Shown here: piece after piece, positions 16,629 to 25,184 of the stretch | How positions within the stretch are numbered: position 1 is the stretch's first letter | How the letters are laid out: the number at the start of each line of letters is the position of its first letter | NCBI GenBank assembly: GCA_900317935.1 | Contig: ONIU01000039.1 | Location: 1 to 33,069 of the forward strand | Length of the DNA: 33,069 nucleotides | Source: an uncultured bacterium | Lineage (GTDB): Bacteria; Muiribacteriota; Ozemobacteria; Ozemobacterales; Ozemobacteraceae | Direction of reading: 5' to 3' | The notes under the pieces: model-generated | The model's database searches: none | Told to the model about the DNA's origin: nothing | The model's input: only the letters and a program-made list of their open reading frames with translations | Translations under genes and position numbers: made by a program

Positions 16629-17138
16629 ATGAAGTTTTTGAGATTTGTTTGGAAGTTATTTGTAATGGCTGCTGTTTTTGGCGTTGGTTATATTGTTGGC
16701 CGCGAACACAGCTTCGAAGAAGAAGAACAGTGGGAAGCTGAAAACAGAAAAAATAACGATAAGCCAGAATGTGGCACTTGCACAGAAAAGAACTGTGATT
16801 CATGCAAAGAAGAACCAAAAGCAGAAGAAAAATCAGAATGCGCTACTTGCACTGATAAAAACTGTGCTGAATGCAAAGGCGAAAAAGGCGTTACTTTTGA
16901 ATATGAAAACGAAAAAGCAGCAAAAGTAGCTGTTGTTGGAAATTTCAATAATTGGAATAAAGATGCAGACCCAATGGTAAAAGAAAACAATACTTGGAAA
17001 TGCACCAAAGCTCTTGAAGCAGGAACCTACGAATATCAGTTTGTAATTGACGATACTGACTGGGTTGTTGATCCAAAAGCTGAAACCACAGTTAAAAACA
17101 AATACGAAGGATATAACTCTGTAGTCGTTGTTAAATAA
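16629..17138 (+). CDS. Membrane-anchored CBM48 (AMPK-glycogen-binding-like) protein with two CxxCx4CxxC clusters
   Basis: This 169-residue protein has a strong GGAGGT ribosome site. Residues 5-24 are an uncleaved-looking signal anchor (FVWKLFVMAAVFGVGYIVG). Next is a charged linker with two near-identical cysteine clusters: Cys48, 51, 56, 59 and Cys71, 74, 79, 82 (ECGTCTEKNCDSC and ECATCTDKNCAEC). Residues 87-169 form a CBM48/AMPK-beta type immunoglobulin-like domain (VAVVGNFNNWNKDADPM, EAGTYEYQFVIDD, WVVDPKAE). CBM48 domains bind glycogen or starch-like glucans, usually attached to branching or debranching enzymes, but here no enzyme is attached. The cysteine clusters suggest metal binding or disulfides. 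It follows pcrA by 29 bases but is probably unrelated functionally. The exact role is unknown. Confidence 0.78.
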   Translation: MKFLRFVWKLFVMAAVFGVGYIVGREHSFEEEEQWEAENRKNNDKPECGTCTEKNCDSCKEEPKAEEKSECATCTDKNCAECKGEKGVTFEYENEKAAKVAVVGNFNNWNKDADPMVKENNTWKCTKALEAGTYEYQFVIDDTDWVVDPKAETTVKNKYEGYNSVVVVK

Positions 17139-17491
17139 GGCTAACGCCTAGAGTTGTGGTGATGGGTTTTATTGCCCTAAAGCCTCTCCTAGAGGACTGC
17201 CGCCAAGGAAGGCGGCGTGCAAGCGAGCCACAGGAGGTCAGTGAGTTGCTGAGGTGGCACGAAGTGCCGGAGTGGTGACCGAATTATAGCAAACCTTGTT
17301 TAGCGATAGCGTATAAATAAAACCCAAGAATAAGAGTTTGCTCCAAATTACTTCACCCCTCAGTCAGACATTTGTCTGACAGCTCCCCTCAAGTGGAGCC
17401 TTTAGGACAATAACCACAAAGTTGTAGACTATAAAGCAACTACCCAATCGCAACCTCTTGCTATAGCAAGTTAAAACAGGAAGTCATTCTT
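17139..17491. repeat. Repeat-rich non-coding gap with inverted copies of a two-hairpin element
   Basis: No gene is seen in this 353-base stretch. A forward copy begins near 17177 (CTAAAGCCTCTCCTAGAGG) and shows hairpins CCTCT-CCT-AGAGG (17183-17195) and GCCGCC-AAGGAA-GGCGGC (17199-17216). It then has GGCAC-GAA-GTGCC (17256-17268), framed by GGTCA (17236) and TGACC (17276). A reverse copy occupies about 17352-17408, with GTCAGACA-TT-TGTCTGAC (17363-17380) and GCTCC/GGAGC (17382-17399). A perfect 14-bp palindrome, CTTGCTATAGCAAG, lies at 17457-17470. The GAGGTGGCACGAAGTGCCGG core resembles dispersed repeats I recall from gut anaerobes (unverified). Confidence 0.65.
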
Positions 17492-20400
17492 ATGGTCAAA
17501 AAAATATTCTTAGAAGAAGTCTGTGACCGTGAAAGATTAAAAAGCTTTGTAAGTCGAATCTTTAAACTCACCAGACTTCACATTACTCCATTCAATGAAC
17601 GTGGTGATGTAGTTATTGGCGATATCGAAAAGATTTTGCCAGGTCTTACGGATGCAACCGAAATTGTTGATTATCCGACCTCAGAATTGCTGGAAAGACC
17701 TGATGGCTCTTTTTTAAGAGTCATGAAATTGAATCATAAAGGCATCTCTTTTGGTGCTGTATTGATCGGACCTTTTTTCAAAATAGGTTCTAAGCACGAA
17801 GAAAATGTTGATATCCCAGAAGTTACTGATGAACAACTTCAGGGTACAGAAGAGTCTGTAGAATCTTTCTTTGACCAGATGGCTGATTTGGCGGCCGAAA
17901 AGACTACTCTTGCCAGAAAAGAAAAAATACTTTCTGTTTTAGAACATGCTTCAACAGTTATGAATTCAAGTTTGGAATTCCAAAATCTGCTTGAATTCGT
18001 AATGGATATAGCTATTGAAATTACAGGCGGAACAGGCGGTTCGTTATTATTAAGAAAAGACGACAGCAAAAGTCTTGAAGTTGTAGCTGCCAGAGGCAAA
18101 TACCCTCATGAAGTTAAGAAAATCAGAGTTGATTTTGGTCAGGGTATTTCTGGTTGGGTTGCAGAACACAAAGAATCTTTGAATATTCCTAATGTTCTTC
18201 TGGATACCAGGTATATCGAAACTCCAGAAACCATTTATTCAGAAATGGCTATGCCGCTGCTTATCGGCGATAAGCTAGTAGGCGTCATAGTTGTTGATTC
18301 CAGTGAAATCAATGCTTTTTCCAATAGCGATGAACTTTCTTTGAATACTTTGGCTTCAATGGTGTCAAGAGTCCTTGAAAATTCCAGACTTTTGGCTGAC
18401 TCTAATCAGAAACTCAGAGAGCTAACTAAGGTTTTCAGTATTTCTGAAAAGCTTTCTGTCCGAAGCTTGGATCAGGAAGGTTATAATCAAATGCTGAAAG
18501 AAGCTTGTGAAGCTACAGATTCTAGTGCTGCTTCTCTAATGCTCTTCAACAGCGATCAGGAAGAGTTGTCTATGTGTGCTTCTTACGGTTTGCCTAATGA
18601 GTTGAATACTCTTACTATAGGCATTGGAAAAGGCTATCATGGCTGGGTTGCTGCCAACAGGAAGACTCTTCTTATTGCTGATGCTATTCACGATGGAACA
18701 ATTGTTCACGTTAATTTCCTTGATCAGTTTGCAAAATCTATGCTTATTGTTCCATTAATTACAGCGGATAATCGCTTTGTTGGAACCTTAGCAATATATC
18801 ATTGTGATTCCCCAAGAGTAATTACAGAATCTGATCAGGATTTACTTAACACTATTGGCCGCATTATAACCTCTCATTTTGAAAACGAAAGATTGTTCAA
18901 TGATTCCAGACGCAAGCTAGATTACTTGTCTACTTTATACAAGGTAGGTTCTTCTGTATCTAAGACTTTGAACATATCTAAGCTTTTCGACACTATTTTG
19001 CAGCAGGTTCAGGAAGTAATGGATGTCGAAAACTGCTCTTTGATGGCTTATAACCCCACAAAGAAAGTTTTGACCCTGGATGCTGCTATTGGCTTGCCAA
19101 GTAATATGGTTGGCCGAATTGAAGTTAAGTCTGGTGAAGGAATAGCCGGCTGGGTTGCTCAAAACAAGAAGCCTGTTCTTTTAAAAGATATTTCAAAAGA
19201 TGAGCGTTTCTCGAATCATCAGGGCCGCCTTGATTATAAGACTCGTTCAGTTCTTTCTGTTCCGATATTGTTGCATGATAATCAGCTTTTAGGTGTTTTG
19301 AATGTTAACAATAAGAGAAATGGCGACGCTTTCTTAGAAGATGACCTCAATCTTTTGCTTGGCATTTCTGGACAGATTTCTCAAGCTATTGCAAACGCTA
19401 GTCTCCACGAAAAAACAGACATGCAGGTTGCTGAACTCAGTTTGATTCAGGAACTTGGAAAGGCAATCAACTCTTCATTAGATCTTGATTCTGTTCTTAA
19501 TTACTTCATTGATATGACCACTAGAATCACTGAAGCAGACTGTGCAAGTCTTATGCTTTATGATGATTCTACTAATGAGCTTTATGTAGAAGTTCACCGT
19601 GGTTTTGATGATGAATCTATAAATGATTTCAGACTTAAACTTGGTGAAGGTATTGCCGGTAAAGCGGCAGCTACTCATAAACCAATAAGGCTTGACGATA
19701 CAGGAACAAGTAAAGATTATCAGGATTTCGGCCAGCTTTCAGCAAGAAATCTGACTTTAATGTCTGCTCCTTTGGTTAACAAAGATAATCTTATCGGGGT
19801 TATTAACTGCGAAAGAAAGAAAGAAAAGAAGGGCCCCTTTACCTCTGATAACCTTGATCTTCTTGAAACTCTTGCTTCACAGGCTTCTATTGCAATAGAA
19901 AATGCAAGACTTTATCATAATCTTCTGAATGTTTATCTCGAAACAATTCGTTCGTTAGCCGCAGCCATAGATGCTAAAGACAGCTATACACATGGTCACT
20001 CAAGACGTGTTACTGACCTTAGCGTTGGCATTGCCTTAGAAATGAATCTTCCTAAGTCTGAAGTCGATACTATCAGACATGCTTCACTGCTTCATGATGT
20101 CGGCAAGATTGGTATTTCCGAAAAGATTCTTCTTAAACCAGGCCGCTTAACTGATGATGAATTTGAAACCATTAAGTCACACCCATATATTGGTGCTGGA
20201 ATTTTGAATTCTATCGAATTCTTGCATTCTGTTTGCGAAATAATCAAGCATCATCATGAACGTTATGATGGAAAAGGCTACCCGGATAAGCTTGCTGGTG
20301 AAGAAATTCCATTAGGTGCAAGAATTATATGTGTTGCAGACTCTTTTGACGCTATAACTTCATGCAGACCTTACCGCAAGCCTCTTACTTTCGATGAAGC

Positions 20401-20554
20401 AACTGAAGAAGTTAAACGTTGCTCAGGCACTCAGTTCGACCCAGAAGTTGCTGCAGCATTTGTAAGACTTAGAACTTCCAAACATTGTCCGCCATGGTTC
20501 AGAGGTGATTTACTAGACCAGAACCTGGCCGACCAGTATCCGCTTCAACTTTGA
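17492..20554 (+). CDS. Four-GAF HD-GYP cyclic di-GMP phosphodiesterase-type regulator
   Basis: This 1020-residue soluble protein has no membrane segments. Residues 1-110 form a PocR-like or other small sensor segment (low certainty), followed by a helical linker. Four GAF domains follow at about 145-300, 325-465, 480-640 and 655-800; several carry the repeated core GEGIAGWVAQ or GQGISGWVAE. The HD-GYP domain occupies about 815-1010 with LLHDVGKIG (HD near 868-869) and HHERYDGKGYP (about 920-932). HD-GYP proteins hydrolyse cyclic di-GMP (to pGpG or GMP) with a metal centre. The signature residues are intact, so activity is expected, gated by ligand or redox sensing in the GAF array. AGGA lies about ten bases before the ATG. 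It is monocistronic, ending at a strong terminator. Confidence 0.9.
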   Translation: MVKKIFLEEVCDRERLKSFVSRIFKLTRLHITPFNERGDVVIGDIEKILPGLTDATEIVDYPTSELLERPDGSFLRVMKLNHKGISFGAVLIGPFFKIGSKHEENVDIPEVTDEQLQGTEESVESFFDQMADLAAEKTTLARKEKILSVLEHASTVMNSSLEFQNLLEFVMDIAIEITGGTGGSLLLRKDDSKSLEVVAARGKYPHEVKKIRVDFGQGISGWVAEHKESLNIPNVLLDTRYIETPETIYSEMAMPLLIGDKLVGVIVVDSSEINAFSNSDELSLNTLASMVSRVLENSRLLADSNQKLRELTKVFSISEKLSVRSLDQEGYNQMLKEACEATDSSAASLMLFNSDQEELSMCASYGLPNELNTLTIGIGKGYHGWVAANRKTLLIADAIHDGTIVHVNFLDQFAKSMLIVPLITADNRFVGTLAIYHCDSPRVITESDQDLLNTIGRIITSHFENERLFNDSRRKLDYLSTLYKVGSSVSKTLNISKLFDTILQQVQEVMDVENCSLMAYNPTKKVLTLDAAIGLPSNMVGRIEVKSGEGIAGWVAQNKKPVLLKDISKDERFSNHQGRLDYKTRSVLSVPILLHDNQLLGVLNVNNKRNGDAFLEDDLNLLLGISGQISQAIANASLHEKTDMQVAELSLIQELGKAINSSLDLDSVLNYFIDMTTRITEADCASLMLYDDSTNELYVEVHRGFDDESINDFRLKLGEGIAGKAAATHKPIRLDDTGTSKDYQDFGQLSARNLTLMSAPLVNKDNLIGVINCERKKEKKGPFTSDNLDLLETLASQASIAIENARLYHNLLNVYLETIRSLAAAIDAKDSYTHGHSRRVTDLSVGIALEMNLPKSEVDTIRHASLLHDVGKIGISEKILLKPGRLTDDEFETIKSHPYIGAGILNSIEFLHSVCEIIKHHHERYDGKGYPDKLAGEEIPLGARIICVADSFDAITSCRPYRKPLTFDEATEEVKRCSGTQFDPEVAAAFVRLRTSKHCPPWFRGDLLDQNLADQYPLQL

Positions 20555-20555
20555 T

Positions 20556-20586
20556 AAAAAAAAGAGGCTTAAATGCCTCTTTTTTT
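20556..20586. terminator. Bidirectional rho-independent terminator
   Basis: A GAGGC-TTAAAT-GCCTC stem is flanked by A8 on the left and T7 on the right, so it works on both strands. It sits between two convergent genes, the HD-GYP gene (+) and the membrane protein gene (-). Confidence 0.9.
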
Positions 20587-20601
20587 ATTTTTGTAAAAAT
20601 A

Positions 20602-21369
20602 CTAGCTTTCCGAGTCATTCTCAAATAATTTAACAATTCTAATATATTTATTAATAAGAGCATTGCAGGAATTATAAGATAGTTTTTCATCCCAAGGAAA
20701 ATCAATATCTATACATTTATTTTCGAATCTAATATTTAAATCATACGGATAGTTAACTATTTTTTTACAAACTTTATCTGTTAAAACTTCTCTTATTCTT
20801 TCAGGTTTAAATTTAGAAGATATTACATATTTTTCTTTAAAAGTATAATTGTTGATTTTATATTTATCTTGTTGATAAATGTTCTTAAAACCTTCTATGC
20901 AGATTGTTAACACTATCAAGCCAATACAAACTGATATTATAAGAGCAATATAATAAACTTCATCTTTTTTAAAAAAACTAACAAAATATGGTATAAAAAA
21001 AATGACTAAGGTAATTAATAATCCGGTTAAATAATTCTTAATCGCTTGTTTTTTAGGCTCTAAAGAAAAATCAGGAAATTTTTCTTGTTTCATTTCTATA
21101 ATAAATTTTGATTCCCAATGTGAACGATTATGTTTACTAGCTTGTATACAGTAATCTTCTACGAAACAAAAATTATAGCCTTCAATATTCCCTAAAATAA
21201 TATTGGAACCATCATCTATATCAAATTTTTTTATAAAACTAAAATGATTTTTTATAAGCTTAGTTCCCTGATAAAGCTCGGAATTCATTTTGTCAGCTAG
21301 GTCACTAAGAAAGTCTGCTCTTTCTTTTAGTAATGTTTCTTCACTAGGAGGAGAATCAAATAATTCCAT
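20602..21369 (-). CDS. Membrane protein of unknown function, two transmembrane segments (paralogue of the gene at 12248)
   Basis: The protein is about 255 residues long, starting at ATG (21369); a TTG further upstream (21405) has no ribosome site. The N-terminal region has a glutamate/lysine-rich helix (residues 8-35) and the stretch GYNFCFVEDY (64-73). The hydrophobic segments are about 113-132 and 138-158, separated by a very short loop, so both ends are on the same side of the membrane. A ~95-residue C-terminal domain follows. It is the same architecture with similar landmark motifs as the protein at 12248-13117, although the two are strongly diverged. It is convergent with the HD-GYP gene and divergent from the tolC operon. 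The function is unknown, and a DUF3137-like relationship is only a suggestion. Confidence 0.7.
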   Translation of the reverse strand: MELFDSPPSEETLLKERADFLSDLADKMNSELYQGTKLIKNHFSFIKKFDIDDGSNIILGNIEGYNFCFVEDYCIQASKHNRSHWESKFIIEMKQEKFPDFSLEPKKQAIKNYLTGLLITLVIFFIPYFVSFFKKDEVYYIALIISVCIGLIVLTICIEGFKNIYQQDKYKINNYTFKEKYVISSKFKPERIREVLTDKVCKKIVNYPYDLNIRFENKCIDIDFPWDEKLSYNSCNALINKYIRIVKLFENDSES

Positions 21370-21461
21370 GATTTCTACTTTTGTATTTTTTTGTTTTCTT
21401 TTCAATATGAAAAACTAGTTCTTATCATAAAAATTAATCTAAAACTATTTAAAATTCAAGC

Positions 21462-21490
21462 TTCAAATTCTTTACTTTTCTTAATATAAT
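21462..21490 (+). promoter_or_regulatory. Promoter of the tolC-macAB operon
   Basis: TTCAAA (21462-21467) and a consensus TATAAT (21485-21490) are 17 bases apart, 55 bases before the tolC ATG. It lies in a 176-base divergent intergenic region. Confidence 0.6.
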
Positions 21491-21545
21491 GGGTTATTGA
21501 TATTAGTGCAAAAAAAATGAGATATTAATTCTCACGAGGTAACAA

Positions 21546-22952
21546 ATGAGAAAAACAATAAAAATCTGTGCCATTTCTTTATTAATGGCATCAATGTATG
21601 CTCCTGTATTTGCACAAGGGTCAGATTCTAACAATGAATCAAAGATTTGGTCTTTGGAAGAATGCTTGCAATATGGTCTGAAAAATCACCCAAAAGTAAT
21701 AATGGCTGATCAGGATGTTAAAATCCAGGAAGCAGCTCTATTAAGCACTAAGGCTAGTTTTGACCCTAAAGTAAATGCCAGCGTGAACTTAAATAACAGC
21801 AAAGACCAGAGAAAAGGCAATGTCACTTCTTTTCACTCTAACAGCGGGCAGAGTGAATCTGTAAGTATTTCCAAAAAGCTGTATGATTCAGGAAAGTTTT
21901 CTTTGCAGAAGAAACAGTCTAAAGAAGCTTTGGAAGCAGCTAAAAAAGACAGAGAAACTACTCTCATATCTATGGCTGCAAATATAAAAACTATGTTCTT
22001 TAAGGCTCAGCAAGCTCAGAGAATGCTTCAGGTTAAGCTTGAAACCTTAGATGGTTATGAAAAACATCTTAAAAAAGTTGAAACTTTTGTTGAAGTTGGA
22101 ACACATGCACCTTATGACATTACCAAGGCTCAAGTTAATGTTGCCAATGCAAGAGTTGATCTTATAAGCGCTAGAAGTACTCTTAAAGAAGCATTAGTAA
22201 ATGTAGGAAATGCTATTGGTGTTGATCACCCGATTCACGTAGCAGCCTACGAATTAGAAGCTCTTCCAAATATAGACGAAAGTGTTAAACAGGAATATGT
22301 CAACATTGCTTTGGAAAGACCAGAAGTTAAGTCTTCAGAAGCAAAGCTAAGATCTGCCAAATATAGAATCAGCGAAGCTAGAACTTCTTTAAAACCGACT
22401 TTAAACTCTTCAGCAGGATACTCCTGGAGCCAGACCCATACTCCTCAAGACAGAGGTTGGAGTGTTGCATTAGGTCTTTCATGGTCTTTGTATGATGGAA
22501 GATCTACAAAAGCTGCTGTAGATTCTGCTAAAAGCAATTATGCAAGAACCAAAGCTTCCCTGGATAATCTTAAACTTAATATTGATGCGGAAGTTGAAAA
22601 CTGCATTAATGACATTATTGATTCGGCTCAGAGAGTGAAAGCTAATGAAGTATTGGTTAAGCAGTCTAGTGAAAGTTTGGAATTAGCTGAAAGCCGTTAC
22701 GACACTGGCTTAGGTTCACCTCTTGAAATAACTGACGCAAGAGTCGATTATGAAAAAGCAAAAGGTAACTACATTACTGCCTATTTTGACTGTTTGATTG
22801 CTCAAACAAAGCTAGACAACACTTTAGGCAGAATGCCTAAGGAATACAGTCTAGACAAGGCTGTAGAATTACTCGGTGACAACAAGGAACTTGACGAAGT
22901 CAAAGCAATTATAGAACCCATGGAAGCTGAAGAAAATGGAGATAATAGATGA
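21546..22952 (+). CDS. TolC-family outer-membrane efflux channel
   Basis: This 468-residue protein has a clear signal peptide (residues 1-23, cleavage after VFA). A mature TolC-like fold follows, with two repeats of long helices. Its family marks include WSLEECLQYGLKNHP at the start of the mature part, AKVNVANARVDL-type helices, and SRYDTGLGSPLEITDARVDYEKA near the end of the second repeat. It forms the outer-membrane exit duct for the adjoining MacA/MacB-type pump. GAGGT lies five bases upstream of the ATG. Its stop overlaps the start of the next gene by four bases (ATGA), which indicates translational coupling. It is direct evidence for a diderm envelope. Confidence 0.92.
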   Translation: MRKTIKICAISLLMASMYAPVFAQGSDSNNESKIWSLEECLQYGLKNHPKVIMADQDVKIQEAALLSTKASFDPKVNASVNLNNSKDQRKGNVTSFHSNSGQSESVSISKKLYDSGKFSLQKKQSKEALEAAKKDRETTLISMAANIKTMFFKAQQAQRMLQVKLETLDGYEKHLKKVETFVEVGTHAPYDITKAQVNVANARVDLISARSTLKEALVNVGNAIGVDHPIHVAAYELEALPNIDESVKQEYVNIALERPEVKSSEAKLRSAKYRISEARTSLKPTLNSSAGYSWSQTHTPQDRGWSVALGLSWSLYDGRSTKAAVDSAKSNYARTKASLDNLKLNIDAEVENCINDIIDSAQRVKANEVLVKQSSESLELAESRYDTGLGSPLEITDARVDYEKAKGNYITAYFDCLIAQTKLDNTLGRMPKEYSLDKAVELLGDNKELDEVKAIIEPMEAEENGDNR

Positions 22953-24322
22953 AAAAATTTTTTGCGATACTGATAATACTGGCGCTGCTTATTGGTGGCG
23001 GAGTCTGGTGGCACGTAAAATCCTCAACAAAAAAAGAAACGACTTACACTACAACTAAAATAACTAAAGGTGATATTGTTAACTCTATTTCTTCATCTGG
23101 TTCATTGGCAGCTTTGAACACTGTTGAAGTAGGTTCTCAAGTCAGCGGTAAAATCGTTAAAATCTATGTTGATTTTAATGACGAAGTTAAAGAAAATCAG
23201 CTCATTGCAGAATTAGATGATTCTTCTTTTAAAGCACAGGTTTTGCAGGCAAAAGCAAACTTAGAAAGTGCAAAAGCTGGAATGCTTGGAAACTATGCAC
23301 AGTTAAAGAATCTACAGGCTTCTATGATTACTGCAAAAGCAGATATTCAAGCTAGTGAAGCAAACGTCAAGAAAGCCGAAATAAACGTTAAAGATGCTGA
23401 AAGAAACTACAAACGAATAAAAGAACTTTTTGATAAAAAGTTAATTGCAAAATCAGAATTAGATAATGCTGAAACCAGTCGAGATACTGCAAAAGCTAAT
23501 CTTGATGTTTCAAAAGCTAACCTCCAAAGCTCAAAAGCAAGAATTGACGCAATTAATGCACAAATAGAAGGGCAGAATGCTGATTTAGAAAGCCAAAAAG
23601 CACGTATTGCACAGACTGAAGCACAGTTAAGCCTTGCTCAGATTGACCTAGACCGCACTAAGATTTATTCCCCAATTAATGGCCGTATTATTTCAAGAGA
23701 TGTTGATGAAGGTCAGACTGTTGCTGCTAGTTTTCAGGCTCCAAAACTTTTTACTATTGCTCAAGATCTTAGAAAAATGCAGATAGATACAGCAGTAGAC
23801 GAAACAGACATAGGTGTTGTTAAAGAAGGTCAGCAAGTGACATTTACTGTTGATGCCTATAAAGACAAAACTTTTAAAGGTATTGTTCATCAGGTTAGAC
23901 TTTCTCCTAACGAAAGTTCTAGTGTTATTACTTATTCCGTTATGGTAAATGTTGACAATGAAGAATTGTTGCTTAAACCGGGTATGACAGCCAATGCAGA
24001 AATATTAGTCAGTGAAAAGAAGAATGTTCTTCGTATGCCTCAGAAAGCAATGTTTGTTAAAACTTCAGAAGCTATGAAAGCTGAAATAAGAGAAGTCCAG
24101 AAGACTATTACTGCTACTGATACAGTTCCTGTTTGGGTTAAATTGCCCCATAACCCCAAACCTGTTATAAAACTTGTTAAGATGGGGTTTTCAAATCAGG
24201 ATTATACAGAAGTTGCTAATGATGTTTTAAAAGAAGGCGATGAAGTAGTTATAGGAGTTTCTGGAATACAAACTTCGTCAAAGAGTCAAAGTGGTCGTCA
24301 AGGGCCTCCTCCAAGAATATAA
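22949..24322 (+). CDS. macA: MacA-like periplasmic adaptor (HlyD/RND membrane fusion protein)
   Basis: This 457-residue protein has an N-terminal membrane anchor (residues 4-23). It continues with a lipoyl-like half (VEVGSQVSGKIVKIYV, about 68-83), a long coiled-coil hairpin (about 88-220, rich in Ala, Lys and Glu, with LINQKLIAKSELD-type turn residues), the second lipoyl half (SPINGRIISRDVDEGQTV) and beta-barrel and membrane-proximal domains. It links the MacB permease to TolC and stimulates its ATPase. The gene start overlaps the tolC stop. The coiled-coil hairpin is long for a MacA. The exported cargo (macrolide, lipopeptide, siderophore or peptide) cannot be told from sequence. Confidence 0.88.
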   Translation: MKKFFAILIILALLIGGGVWWHVKSSTKKETTYTTTKITKGDIVNSISSSGSLAALNTVEVGSQVSGKIVKIYVDFNDEVKENQLIAELDDSSFKAQVLQAKANLESAKAGMLGNYAQLKNLQASMITAKADIQASEANVKKAEINVKDAERNYKRIKELFDKKLIAKSELDNAETSRDTAKANLDVSKANLQSSKARIDAINAQIEGQNADLESQKARIAQTEAQLSLAQIDLDRTKIYSPINGRIISRDVDEGQTVAASFQAPKLFTIAQDLRKMQIDTAVDETDIGVVKEGQQVTFTVDAYKDKTFKGIVHQVRLSPNESSSVITYSVMVNVDNEELLLKPGMTANAEILVSEKKNVLRMPQKAMFVKTSEAMKAEIREVQKTITATDTVPVWVKLPHNPKPVIKLVKMGFSNQDYTEVANDVLKEGDEVVIGVSGIQTSSKSQSGRQGPPPRI

Positions 24323-24338
24323 TTTAAGGAGGTCAGAA

Positions 24339-25172
24339 ATGGGTGGTCTTACTAAGAAAAAAGAAGTAGTGCTTCCTAAAAAGGAAGAAACTCAATCTGT
24401 TAACGATAAGCTACAATCTAAAAAAGAGGTTTTGCTTCAAGTTAAAGATCTTAAGAAGATTTATAAAATGGATGGTGTTTCTGTTCATGCTCTAAGAGGC
24501 GTTAATGTTGAGTTTTACAAACATGAATTCACTTCAATAATGGGAACCTCTGGTTCTGGCAAATCAACACTCATGAACATTTTAGGTTGCTTAGACAAGC
24601 CTACTTCAGGCAATTATTATATTGAAGGGGAAGATGTTTCCAATTTTTCAAAAGATCAATTGGCTTTGGTTCGCAATCGAAAGATAGGCTTTGTTTTCCA
24701 AGGATTCAATCTTCTTTCTAGAACTAGTGCATTAGAAAATGTTGAATTGCCAATGGTTTATGCTGGTGTTCCAGCAAGTGAACGCCATAGAAGGGCTATG
24801 GCGGCCTTAGAATCTGTTGGCTTAAAGGGAAGAGAAAATCATCACCCAAATCAGCTTTCAGGCGGTCAGCAGCAACGTGTAGCTATTGCTAGAGCTATTT
24901 GCAATACGCCTTCTGTTATTCTGGCTGACGAACCAACAGGCAACTTAGACTCTTATTCTAGCATAGAAATAATGGGCATTTTCCAGAGGCTTAATCAGCA
25001 GGGAATTTCAATAGTGCTAATTACTCACGAACCCGATATCGCCGAATATACTCAAAGAGTTATTAAAATCGTTGACGGACAGATTGTCAGCGATAAACGT
25101 AATGATAAAGTTTTGCTTGCTTCCGAAGAAATAAAAAAACATAAGAAGCCAGGCACTGAAATCGAAGACTAG
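24339..25172 (+). CDS. MacB-type ABC transporter ATP-binding protein (LolD/MacB family)
   Basis: This 277-residue protein starts at an ATG with a perfect AAGGAGGT ribosome site; a longer in-frame extension overlaps macA and is rejected. The first ~35 residues are a lysine-rich extension not usual in the family. The nucleotide-binding domain has Walker A GTSGSGKS, Q-loop FVFQGFNLL, signature LSGGQQQRVAIARA, Walker B VILADEPTGNLD and the switch His in LITHEPDIA. Here the ATPase and permease are separate genes, whereas E. coli MacB fuses them. It powers the mechanotransmission-type export through MacA-TolC. Confidence 0.93.
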   Translation: MGGLTKKKEVVLPKKEETQSVNDKLQSKKEVLLQVKDLKKIYKMDGVSVHALRGVNVEFYKHEFTSIMGTSGSGKSTLMNILGCLDKPTSGNYYIEGEDVSNFSKDQLALVRNRKIGFVFQGFNLLSRTSALENVELPMVYAGVPASERHRRAMAALESVGLKGRENHHPNQLSGGQQQRVAIARAICNTPSVILADEPTGNLDSYSSIEIMGIFQRLNQQGISIVLITHEPDIAEYTQRVIKIVDGQIVSDKRNDKVLLASEEIKKHKKPGTEIED

Positions 25173-25184
25173 GAGGCTATATAT

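Noticed and set aside
24291..24338. Upstream extension of the MacB ATPase gene.
   Set aside because: It overlaps the end of macA and lacks a ribosome site, while the ATG at 24339 has a perfect AAGGAGGT.
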